DNA of 5,141 nucleotides from positions 1 to 5,141 of the forward strand of contig CAZGDR010000085.1 of the NCBI GenBank assembly GCA_964524755.1, read 5' to 3'. The position numbers and the translations under genes were made by a program. The stretch is from JAQVOO01 sp964524755 (GTDB lineage: Bacteria > Spirochaetota > Spirochaetia > Sphaerochaetales > Sphaerochaetaceae). Positions 1 through 5,081 of the stretch are shown one piece after another (within the stretch, counting starts at the first letter, position 1; the number at the start of each line of letters is the position of its first letter). The notes under the pieces are model-generated. The model did not search any database, had not been told where the DNA came from, and saw only the letters and a list, made by a program, of their open reading frames with translations.

Positions 1-408
1 CAGGGAGTTTCCATAATTGCACGTGTCCCATTAGCTAGTGGACTCCTATCTGGAAAAATGACGAAGAACACCAAGTTTGATGAAACTGACCATAGGAACT
101 TCAATCGTGACGGAGCTGCATTTAATGTAGGCGAGACCTTTGCGGGCCTTCCCTTTGAGAAGGGAGTGGAACTTACCGAAGAGCTAGCCGCATTCAAACC
201 TGAGGGGATGACCCTCGCTCAGATGGCACTGCGCTGGATATTGGATTATGATGCGGTCTCTGTGGTTATTCCAGGAGCTAGTCGTCCTGCTCAGGTTCGC
301 GATAACGCAGCTATCTCAGCCCTTCCTCCCTTGTCACCTGAGTTGCACAAGAAACTGGATACATTTTATAGGGAGAAGGTTGCACAACATATTCGGGGGC
401 CCTACTAA
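1..408 (+). CDS. Aldo/keto reductase, C-terminal part (5' end cut by window edge)
   Basis: The reading frame is open from base 1 and stops at TAA 406-408, giving the last 135 residues of a protein whose family is usually about 310-330 residues long. Fragment residues 7-19 (ARVPLASGLLSGK) match the loop after a late barrel strand in aldo/keto reductases. TLAQMALRW (71-79) is the conserved helix, and IPGASRPAQVRDN (90-102) is the segment that binds the 2'-phosphate and adenine end of NADPH. The protein ends in RGPY. Family members are soluble TIM-barrel enzymes that reduce aldehydes or ketones with NADPH. The catalytic Asp, Tyr, Lys and His would lie in the missing N-terminal half, so activity and substrate cannot be judged. 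The ATG at 58 is internal: the family match begins upstream of it in the same frame and no ribosome binding site precedes it. The gene converges on the yczE-like gene and probably ends at the hairpin at 419-450. Confidence 0.9.
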   Translation, partial: QGVSIIARVPLASGLLSGKMTKNTKFDETDHRNFNRDGAAFNVGETFAGLPFEKGVELTEELAAFKPEGMTLAQMALRWILDYDAVSVVIPGASRPAQVRDNAAISALPPLSPELHKKLDTFYREKVAQHIRGPY

Positions 409-418
409 CTATTAAAAC

Positions 419-451
419 AACCACCTCTTATAGCATAATAAGGGGTGGTTT
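419..451. terminator. Terminator-like hairpin shared by converging genes
   Basis: Bases 419-431 (AACCACCTCTTAT) pair with 438-450 (ATAAGGGGTGGTT) in a 13-base-pair stem with one G-T wobble and a 6-base loop. On the + strand only TTT closes the stem. On the - strand the stem is followed by GTTTTAAT, a better T-rich tail. It lies 10 bases after the aldo/keto reductase stop and 43 bases past the yczE-like stop, so it probably ends both transcripts and works better for the - strand gene. Confidence 0.7.
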
Positions 452-452
452 C

Positions 453-508
453 AGAGAGGCAGATGATGCTCATGGAACCCATGTATAGGTGAGCTATTCT
501 GCCTTTCT
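453..508 (-). repeat. Nested inverted repeat at the 3' end of the yczE-like gene
   Basis: Outer arms 453-463 (AGAGAGGCAGA) and 498-508 (TCTGCCTTTCT) pair over 11 bases with one G-T wobble. Inside them GCT (468-470) can pair with AGC (492-494), and CATGG (471-475) pairs with CCATG (479-483) around an AAC loop. The right arm overlaps the last codons of the yczE-like gene, whose stop is at 494-496. In the - strand transcript this fold would sit just before the hairpin at 450-419. It may be a second 3'-end stabiliser or part of a tandem terminator. Function is inferred from pairing alone. Confidence 0.5.
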
Positions 509-1150
509 AGGCTCAAAGAGGTTTTTGAAGGTATCATTAAAATTCTCATGAACAATTATAGTTGGATCAAAATGGAACATTTTGAAGGTTAGTTGCATAA
601 TAATACCAATACTAACTGCTGCAAGGATGGTGCCTATACCAAAAGAACCCCCAAGCAAAGCTCCAATGATCACAATAAGGATTTCCAAACCACTTCGGCA
701 GATTCCTACCGAAAGCTTGGTCTTCTTGGTAAGTACCACCATGAGGCTGTCCCTTGGGCCAGCTCCAAAACCAGAGGAGATGTAATAATAGGTGGCTATG
801 GCAATGATAAAGAGTCCTACAAACATCTGTAAGATGCCAAAATAGAAATTAGTGAGTAAAGGGAAGACCTCAATAGTGAGAAATATGTTTATGAACAGGC
901 CTATAAAAACCATGTTGCATAAGGTGCCTAAGCCGATTTTCTCCCCGGCCATCACCGCAATAATACAAATTACCAGTCCCACTATAATGCCGATGGTACC
1001 TATCTGTATACCAAAGATGTTGGACAGGCCTGCATGGAATACTTCCCACGAGGGATAACCGATATTAGCTTGTAGAGTAAGGACAACTCCCACTGCGTAG
1101 AGTAGCAAAGCAAGAAACAACTTAAGGAGCCTCAGTAAAAATCTATTCAT
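494..1150 (-). CDS. YczE-type integral membrane protein
   Basis: The 218-residue protein is mostly hydrophobic, with about six membrane helices near residues 9-27, 52-69, 75-97, 102-124, 152-168 and 170-190. The motif GAGPRDSLMV (129-138) is characteristic of the YczE/YyaS group related to YitT, whose members are about 200-220 residues long and have no settled biochemical role. Two halves look alike: ANIGYPSWEVFHAGL with the following GTIGIIVGL resembles GFGAGPRDSLMVVL with the following SVGICRSGL, and each half then has a GLGTL or GIGTI turn, suggesting an internal duplication. The ATG at 1150 is supported by GAGGG (minus-strand sense, plus positions 1160-1164) 9 bases upstream. The charged C-terminal tail is probably cytoplasmic. 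The gene stands alone on its strand between two + strand genes. Family assignment is good; transport or signalling function is unknown. Confidence 0.85.
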   Translation of the reverse strand: MNRFLLRLLKLFLALLLYAVGVVLTLQANIGYPSWEVFHAGLSNIFGIQIGTIGIIVGLVICIIAVMAGEKIGLGTLCNMVFIGLFINIFLTIEVFPLLTNFYFGILQMFVGLFIIAIATYYYISSGFGAGPRDSLMVVLTKKTKLSVGICRSGLEILIVIIGALLGGSFGIGTILAAVSIGIIMQLTFKMFHFDPTIIVHENFNDTFKNLFEPRKAE

Positions 1151-1215
1151 CTAAACACACCCTCTTTGTGTGGCTACCATAGCGATATTTGTGAGAAACA
1201 TCCAGCCTTAGAGGT

Positions 1216-1260
1216 ATTAAACATTTCTAGTAAATCATTACTAGGTATTTTGCTTTACTA
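1216..1260 (-). promoter_or_regulatory. Candidate operator and weak promoter of the yczE-like gene
   Basis: Bases 1227-1233 (CTAGTAA) and 1238-1244 (TTACTAG) form a perfect 7+4+7 palindrome. A further copy of one arm, TTTACTA, lies at 1254-1260. On the - strand a TTTAAT hexamer (plus 1216-1221) is a 5-of-6 match to a -10 box and lies 66 bases upstream of the ATG. With 17-base spacing the -35 position would fall on the palindrome's outer arm and matches consensus poorly. That is the layout expected if a regulator binds there. Both the promoter and the regulator are inferred. Confidence 0.35.
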
Positions 1261-1302
1261 ATAACGACTCTCTTAAACTACTTGGGGAAAAGGGGTATAT
1301 AG

Positions 1303-1322
1303 AAAAGGTTGAAACCTTTTTT
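1303..1322 (+). other. Small A/T-rich hairpin with T-run
   Basis: AAAAGGT (1303-1309) pairs with ACCTTTT (1314-1320) around a TGAA loop, and two more T follow. Only two G-C pairs hold the stem, so it is at best a weak terminator or the first hairpin of a leader RNA. It begins right after the weak TATATA box at 1296-1301. Confidence 0.2.
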
Positions 1323-1333
1323 GCCTCTTTTGG

Positions 1334-1387
1334 TAACAGCAATCTCCAATGTTAGACAAACTCCTGTTAAGATCTCCTGTATCTTAA
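1334..1387 (+). promoter_or_regulatory. Candidate attenuator arms competing with the downstream hairpin
   Basis: TAACAG (1334-1339) can pair with CTGTTA (1364-1369). TTAAGAT (1367-1373) can pair perfectly with ATCTTAA (1381-1387) around a 7-base loop. The second pairing uses most of the left arm of the terminator-like hairpin at 1378-1400, so the two folds exclude each other. The first pairing in turn would block the second. This chain of alternative folds is how transcription attenuators are built. The stems are short and AT-rich, and no leader peptide, T-box or known riboswitch motif was recognised, so chance pairing remains likely. Confidence 0.25.
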
Positions 1388-1406
1388 ATCGTAGGATACA
1401 TTTTTT
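1378..1406 (+). terminator. Candidate rho-independent terminator inside the VOC upstream region
   Basis: TGTATCTTA (1378-1386) pairs with TAGGATACA (1392-1400) over nine positions with one G-T wobble around an AATCG loop, and six T follow at 1401-1406. The stem has only two G-C pairs, so it would be weak, but the T-run begins exactly at the base of the stem. It lies 157 bases before the VOC start and no gene ends just upstream. If active, it ends either a small RNA or an attenuated leader. Confidence 0.35.
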
Positions 1407-1563
1407 ATGTGTGGTAGTATATTCGTGGGTTACTAGTGTAAGCTCTTTTTCATCGACTAGACTAGTTCTGCTGCTTGTAAAGATATATTTAAGGGGATGA
1501 GGCAGGTGTAAGAACAAAACGAGTACTAGTTGAGAATATTGACGAGTGGCCTAGGAGGGAATT

Positions 1564-1932
1564 ATGAAATATTGTTGGACCACAATTAGTGTGAAGGATT
1601 TGGATGCTTCAGTTGTATTTTATCGTGATATTGTGCAGCTCCCGGTAAAACGACGCTTTCCAGCTGGCCCTGGCAGCGAAATAGTTTTTCTCGGTGAAGG
1701 GGAAACACAGATTGAATTAATTAAGTATCCGCATGCAGCTCCTCCGGTTGGTGAGGGCATTGCATTAGGTTTTGCAGTTGATTCCTTAGATGAAACCCTT
1801 GCTTTTATTACTAAGCATGGAATCGAGGTAGAGAGTGGCCCGTTCCAACCTAACGATCAGATCAAGTTCTTTTATGTACGAGACCCCAACGGGGTACGTA
1901 TCCAATTTTCAGAGTCACTCTCAGGCAAATGA
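1564..1932 (+). CDS. VOC (glyoxalase-fold) family protein, metal site mostly lost
   Basis: The 122-residue protein has the single-domain length of the vicinal oxygen chelate superfamily and its two beta-alpha-beta modules. Module one holds SVKDLDASVVFYRDIV (9-24) and IELI (50-53). Module two holds VDSLDETLAFITKHGIEV (72-89) and the closing VRDPNGVRIQF (105-115). Aligned by eye with E. coli glyoxalase I, the four metal ligands His5, Glu56, His74 and Glu122 fall on Trp5, Glu51, Ala67 and Gln114, so only one is kept. Glyoxalase I activity is therefore unlikely. A binding or resistance-type role, or a metal-independent reaction, is more plausible, but the substrate is unknown. The start is secure: AGGAGGG at 1553-1559 stands 4 bases before the ATG. 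The gene is solitary on the + strand after a 413-base gap, and the next gene begins 165 bases downstream. Confidence 0.88.
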   Translation: MKYCWTTISVKDLDASVVFYRDIVQLPVKRRFPAGPGSEIVFLGEGETQIELIKYPHAAPPVGEGIALGFAVDSLDETLAFITKHGIEVESGPFQPNDQIKFFYVRDPNGVRIQFSESLSGK

Positions 1933-2097
1933 CTCGAGACAGAAGAAAAGCTGATTTTAGCATGAAGACCACTCAATGTGCCTGTTGCATGAAATTTTCT
2001 TTTGTGGCGTTGATTTTAAAAGATTTTTAGAGGTACTTTCAAAGGGACCGTTAAACCTTTTTCGCACAAATAGTATTTCTTTCAGGAGGAGAATTAT
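1933..2097. other. Intergenic region before the small membrane protein gene
   Basis: The 165 bases hold no clear terminator for the VOC gene. The nearest candidate is AAAGG (2041-2045) pairing with CCTTT (2056-2060) just before TT, a 5-base stem that is too short to trust. A possible promoter is TTGATT followed by TACTTT at 18-base spacing around 2008-2037, a poor -10 match. TAGTAT at 2071-2076 looks like a -10 box but lacks a -35 partner. AGGAGG at 2084-2089 is the ribosome binding site of the next gene. Confidence 0.35.
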
Positions 2098-2301
2098 ATG
2101 ATAGTATATTTAATTATACTCTTTGTTATTGTTGCGTTACTTTTTGGTTCGAGTGCTGCGGGTTTTCTGGCCTTAAAGGTCGTTCTTTGGATAGTGATAA
2201 TTCTCGGAGTCCTCTCATTTTTTGGTTTTGGAGTCTATTATTGGAGAGGTCCCATAAGAATTGGAACCATAACAAATATGCTCTCTTATCTTGCAGTTTA
2301 G
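2098..2301 (+). CDS. Small two-helix membrane protein of unknown function
   Basis: This 67-residue protein is almost wholly hydrophobic, with helices at about residues 2-24 and 26-48 separated by a glycine/alanine-rich turn (FGSSAAGF, 16-23) and a single Lys27. A short tail follows with Trp49, Arg50, Arg54 and polar residues. AGGAGG at 2084-2089 stands 8 bases before the ATG, near-ideal spacing, so I regard it as a translated gene despite its size. The pattern of a first helix ending in LFG, then AAG, then a second long helix recalls DUF1328/YtjA-type small membrane proteins, but the match is by general pattern and weak. The two arginines after the second helix suggest that the tail is cytoplasmic. 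It is probably monocistronic, with the next gene converging from the other strand 122 bases away. No function can be assigned. Confidence 0.7.
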   Translation: MIVYLIILFVIVALLFGSSAAGFLALKVVLWIVIILGVLSFFGFGVYYWRGPIRIGTITNMLSYLAV

Positions 2302-2308
2302 AGAAAAT

Positions 2309-2318
2309 AACCTAGGTT
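2309..2318. repeat. Perfect 10-base palindrome after the small membrane protein gene
   Basis: AACCTAGGTT is self-complementary and lies 7 bases after the stop codon, followed by TT. With no loop it is a poor terminator. TAGGT inside it can also pair with ACCTA at 2345-2349 in a 5-base stem. Role unknown. No better terminator is visible for either converging gene in the 122 bases between 2302 and 2423. Confidence 0.25.
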
Positions 2319-2423
2319 TTGAAATAAGTTCTGATGGCTATTTTGACCTAAGCTACCGTGGTTTTGTTTTAGTCTAATTTATAGACATGGAGTTCTTTTG
2401 CCTTGTAGAAATGGTACAAGCCC

Positions 2424-3599
2424 CTATATTGAAGACCGATCCTTAGTTACTCTTTGGACAAGAATTATTAATAAGGCTGCCATAAATAACATGAGACTAC
2501 TCAGCATAAGCGCGTAGCCGAGGTCTTTTGCTTCTGCTATTTTCGTAACGAGCCATGGGAAAATCATTTTTCCGATGGTTCCGCTCAAGATATAAGAAAA
2601 CGAGATGAACGCTGTATTTTTGGGATACCAAGTAGCTGTTACCACAATATACATAGGAATAGTTGCACCAGCGAAAAAACCACATAAGGCAACAAGTAAT
2701 AAGACCATTATAATATTAGTAGTAAAGGGTAAAGCAAATAGAGTAACTCCAGCTAGAATCATGCCTGCGATAGAGAGCGTAAAAGGATTGCCTCCCTTAT
2801 TCATAATCGGCCCCATAAGCAAGCGAGATATAGCAATGCCAATCCAAAAAACTGTAAGCGAGGTTGCCGTTATCGCAGGTGGCTGGAGTAGTTCAGTCTC
2901 TACATAGACAGGAATCCAAGTACTACAAATGATTTGGCTTCCCATGTAGAACATGAGTACCAACGTGTACATAATAAAAGCTTTGTCTTTTAGTAAAGGC
3001 GTAATTGGTCCTGCTTGGACCTCAGGTGGAGCTTCTTTGGCAATACCTTGATTTTCTTTGTTTCTATTTCTGTAGCGTTGTTCTAAAAATGAGATGACGA
3101 TAATAATAGCGACAAGCATACCCACTGTGCCGTATGCCCAGCGCCACAAAGGTCCTTTGAAGGGGAGAATTACAAATCCGGTAATAATAGCTCCCGCACT
3201 GTAACAAAAATGTAATAAAGAGATATATAAAGCTCGCTTTTTGTAATAATCACCCGCTAAGACAGCATTAGAGCCACTGTCGATGAGGAAAGCGGAAAAA
3301 CCGATAATCAGGTACAGAGCAAATAATAAAAAACTACCAGAGGTAAGGGAAATAGCAATAAGGGCAAAAATAAGAAAAGCATACCCAACTCGTGTTACCG
3401 TTATTTGGCGCATCCGTTTCATGATGATTAATGAAACTACCATTGCAATCAGGGACCCTATTTGTAAGAAACTTACTAACGAACCTGATTGCGAAAGGGT
3501 TAAACCAGTGGATGCCATAATGTTGGTGGCTAAAGGACCAAGCATATTGGCTGCTATGGCATACACGAAGAAACCAGCAAGTAAAAGAATTGGATGCAT
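2424..3599 (-). CDS. MFS transporter, FHS-like (substrate unknown)
   Basis: The 391-residue protein has the size and hydrophobicity pattern of a 12-helix major facilitator with a charged cytoplasmic loop (about residues 172-205, including EQRYRNRNKENQ) between its two six-helix halves. Features recalling the fucose/glucose-galactose:H+ symporter and MFSD4 branch are IDSGSNAVL in helix 4 (Asp107, Asn111), LLHFCYSAGAIITG (128-141) in helix 5, and W152-R-W-A-Y before helix 6. In the second half FWIGIAISRLLMG (251-263) is the helix-8 signature. The substrate could be a sugar or another small solute and is not readable from sequence. The ATG at 3599 has AAAGGA (plus 3609-3614) 9 bases upstream. 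The gene lies 69 bases downstream of the diguanylate cyclase gene on the same strand and has its own promoter in the gap, so co-transcription is possible but not required. Confidence 0.88.
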   Translation of the reverse strand: MHPILLLAGFFVYAIAANMLGPLATNIMASTGLTLSQSGSLVSFLQIGSLIAMVVSLIIMKRMRQITVTRVGYAFLIFALIAISLTSGSFLLFALYLIIGFSAFLIDSGSNAVLAGDYYKKRALYISLLHFCYSAGAIITGFVILPFKGPLWRWAYGTVGMLVAIIIVISFLEQRYRNRNKENQGIAKEAPPEVQAGPITPLLKDKAFIMYTLVLMFYMGSQIICSTWIPVYVETELLQPPAITATSLTVFWIGIAISRLLMGPIMNKGGNPFTLSIAGMILAGVTLFALPFTTNIIMVLLLVALCGFFAGATIPMYIVVTATWYPKNTAFISFSYILSGTIGKMIFPWLVTKIAEAKDLGYALMLSSLMLFMAALLIILVQRVTKDRSSI

Positions 3600-3633
3600 T
3601 GTTGGGTATCCTTTATCTATCTAATATGGACAT

Positions 3634-3662
3634 ACTATACCATTTCAACTCTTAGAACTCAA
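3634..3662 (-). promoter_or_regulatory. Promoter of the MFS transporter gene
   Basis: On the - strand TTGAGT (plus 3657-3662, 4 of 6 to the -35 consensus) is followed after 17 bases by TATAGT (plus 3634-3639, 5 of 6 to the -10 consensus). Transcription would start near 3627, leaving about 28 leader bases that contain the AAAGGA ribosome binding site. The -35 box begins only 7 bases after the diguanylate cyclase stop codon. An overlapping alternative, TTGAAA (3643-3648) with TATTAG (3621-3626), would start on the ribosome binding site and is less likely. Confidence 0.55.
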
Positions 3663-3668
3663 AGTGAA

Positions 3669-5024
3669 TTACGAGGCAGCTATGACTTGGTTGCGACCAG
3701 ATTCTTTAGCGATGTACATGGCATGATCTGCACTGTCGATTAAATCCACCTCATTTTCGCAGGTGTTAGTAGGGTAACTGACAACTCCAATCGAGAGAGT
3801 AATATGGATTGCCTGATTGTGAACAAGAAGCTGTGATTCACTTGCAGCTCTTCTAAGTTGTTCGGCAATCTCTAAAGTGTCATTATGTGAGGCTCCAACT
3901 AGAGCAACGAGAAATTCATCGCCACCGTAACGGATAAGGATATCACCATCCCTGACGACACTACGGGTAATGATTGCAATTTGCTTTAAAAGTTTGTCGC
4001 CGACTGGATGACCATATGTATCATTGACTTGTTTGAAATGGTCTATGTCGAACATGATAAGGCCCAAGAAGCCGTCATTGCCTACTGCTCGTACAAATTC
4101 CTCTCTCAGTCTGATGAGGCCAAATCTACGGTTGTAGAAGGCGGTGAGTGAGTCAAGCGCAGCTAGACGTTGTACTTGGTCGTAGGTGATTGCATTGTGC
4201 AGGGCGAGGCCAAGTCCATTACAAAAGACATCCAGCATAGAAACTTTTGGCACCTGAAATTCTTCAGCTTTTCCAAGGAGAAGAATTCCTAACATAATCT
4301 GCTTATATTTGATTGGCTTTATTATAACTTGGTGGGGCCTGTACTGTGTGAGAACCCCCTCCAGTTTGATAGAAGCAGGGAGGGTAAGCATACGATCTTT
4401 TTCATCGACCATGACCTCTTGAATAACGGCGTTATGGACAAGGTCTGCTTTTTCACTAATTCCCTTAGCTTCAACCAGGGAGAGTTCGCCCCCCTTAATG
4501 ACAAAGATTGCTCCGCTTTCTGCTTGAAAATCTTCTATAAATATTTCAAGAGCATGGCGGCAGAGTGATTCAGTTTCCAAGTATTTGCTAAGCATCTGTG
4601 TGTACGCACGTAAACTTACTTCCATCTTCATGCTACTAGCGATTGTATCTACGAGACGATTAAAAGCGATAGCGCTATCACCTATAGCATCTGTTGAGTC
4701 GACAATAATATGACATTTTAGATTGTCGCAATCGATGAAATCATTTTGACCAGAAACTTCATGTAAGCGTGCTTCGATGTCACTCATATGGGAAGCCAGA
4801 GTACGTAATCGTTTTTCAACCACACTCTTAGCTAAAATTATATTAACTAGGCCCACCAATAGCCCTGAAAAAATGCAGGCAAAACGGAACCAGATTGCAT
4901 GAGTTATAGTGTGTGGGACACCAAGAAGCGACATGAAAGGGGGAAAGATGATTCCAACCAATAGGCCAAATCCCATCATCCAAATAGCTAAATCGTTAAA
5001 TACTTTTCTTGTTATCCTAATCAC
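3669..5024 (-). CDS. Membrane-bound diguanylate cyclase (HAMP-like, GAF, GGDEF)
   Basis: The 451-residue protein probably makes cyclic di-GMP from two GTP at the inner face of the membrane. Two membrane helices (about 11-33 and 42-66) with a short outer loop are followed by a HAMP-like segment (67-130, with DAIGDSAIAFNRLVDTI at 112-128). A GAF-type sensor domain spans about 140-280 (ESGAIFVIKGGELSLVEAKG; IIKPIKYKQIMLGILLLGK), then a helical linker ending LAALDSLTAFYNRR, and a GGDEF domain (about 287-451). The active site is intact: FDIDHFK with Asp326, Asn334, Asp343 and GGDEF at 367-371. RDGD at 358-361 sits exactly where the inhibitory RxxD site belongs, so product feedback is expected. No EAL or HD-GYP domain is present. 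The start is GTG, chosen because AAAGGTGG stands 7 bases upstream. The gene reads toward the MFS gene 69 bases downstream. The GAF ligand is unknown. Confidence 0.93.
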   Translation of the reverse strand: MIRITRKVFNDLAIWMMGFGLLVGIIFPPFMSLLGVPHTITHAIWFRFACIFSGLLVGLVNIILAKSVVEKRLRTLASHMSDIEARLHEVSGQNDFIDCDNLKCHIIVDSTDAIGDSAIAFNRLVDTIASSMKMEVSLRAYTQMLSKYLETESLCRHALEIFIEDFQAESGAIFVIKGGELSLVEAKGISEKADLVHNAVIQEVMVDEKDRMLTLPASIKLEGVLTQYRPHQVIIKPIKYKQIMLGILLLGKAEEFQVPKVSMLDVFCNGLGLALHNAITYDQVQRLAALDSLTAFYNRRFGLIRLREEFVRAVGNDGFLGLIMFDIDHFKQVNDTYGHPVGDKLLKQIAIITRSVVRDGDILIRYGGDEFLVALVGASHNDTLEIAEQLRRAASESQLLVHNQAIHITLSIGVVSYPTNTCENEVDLIDSADHAMYIAKESGRNQVIAAS

Positions 5025-5031
5025 CGATGAA

Positions 5032-5039
5032 CCACCTTT
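5032..5039 (-). promoter_or_regulatory. Ribosome binding site fixing the GTG start of the diguanylate cyclase
   Basis: AAAGGTGG (- strand sense) lies 7 bases before the GTG at 5024. The next in-frame ATG codons (residues 16 and 17) fall inside the first membrane helix and would cut it, so the GTG is preferred. Confidence 0.7.
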
Positions 5040-5053
5040 CCCGACAACGGTAA

Positions 5054-5081
5054 ATTATAATACTGTATAAGTCAATTACAA
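5054..5081 (-). promoter_or_regulatory. Promoter of the diguanylate cyclase gene
   Basis: On the - strand a perfect TATAAT (plus 5054-5059) is preceded at 16-base spacing by TTGTAA (plus 5076-5081, 4 of 6). Transcription would start near 5047 and give a leader of about 23 bases. A better-looking TTGACT (5070-5075) is only 10 bases from TATAAT and cannot be its -35 box. The spacer holds the small palindrome ATACTGTAT (5060-5068), a possible regulator contact. Bases 5082-5141 show nothing further I can identify. Confidence 0.55.

Larger units (their letters stand above)
1151..1563. other. 413-base AT-rich intergenic region without a convincing gene
   Basis: This gap separates the divergent yczE-like and VOC genes. 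I see no reading frame in it with both a normal start and a ribosome binding site. It holds the 1227-1244 palindrome, an A/T hairpin at 1303-1322, overlapping inverted repeats between 1334 and 1406 ending in six T, and seven CTAG tetramers at 1227, 1241, 1433, 1457, 1462, 1526 and 1551. ACTAGT occurs three times, at 1432, 1461 and 1525. No strong -35/-10 pair stands close to the VOC gene. The best + strand candidate I can find is weak: TTAAAC 1273-1278, a 17-base spacer, then TATATA 1296-1301. It would give a leader of about 255 bases. Confidence 0.6.

Noticed and set aside
593..832. Overlapping + strand frames opposite the yczE-like gene
   Set aside because: The - strand frame has a family motif, helices and a ribosome binding site. 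The + strand frames have none.
1309..1500. 63-codon open frame on the + strand in the same gap, possible leader peptide
   Set aside because: It has a TTG start with no properly spaced ribosome binding site and no run of one amino acid that would suit translation-coupled attenuation.
1278..1517. 79-codon open frame on the - strand in the 413-base gap
   Set aside because: It starts with TTG, has no ribosome binding site, resembles no protein I know and overlaps the hairpins. It is probably a chance frame.
1300..1563. T-box or other named riboswitch upstream of the VOC gene
   Set aside because: No T-box consensus (AGGGTGGNACCGCG-like) or other riboswitch core that I know is visible.
1962..2030. 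22-codon frame (ATG) encoding a Cys-rich start, MKTTQCACC
   Set aside because: The CxCC pattern caught the eye, but there is no ribosome binding site and the frame is short enough to be chance.
2402..2420. CTTGTA/TACAAG hairpin after the MFS stop as its terminator
   Set aside because: The stem is only six pairs, and the - strand sequence after it is GGCAAAAG, with no T-run.
2605..2907. 100-codon frame antisense to the MFS gene
   Set aside because: It is likewise a shadow of the transporter coding strand with no independent support.
3283..3624. 113-codon frame antisense to the MFS gene
   Set aside because: It lies opposite a well-supported membrane transporter. Its composition is what the complement of hydrophobic codons produces, and it has no family resemblance.
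5054..5075. TTGACT as the -35 box of the diguanylate cyclase promoter
   Set aside because: It is only 10 bases from the perfect TATAAT, too close for a normal promoter. TTGTAA at 16-base spacing was preferred.
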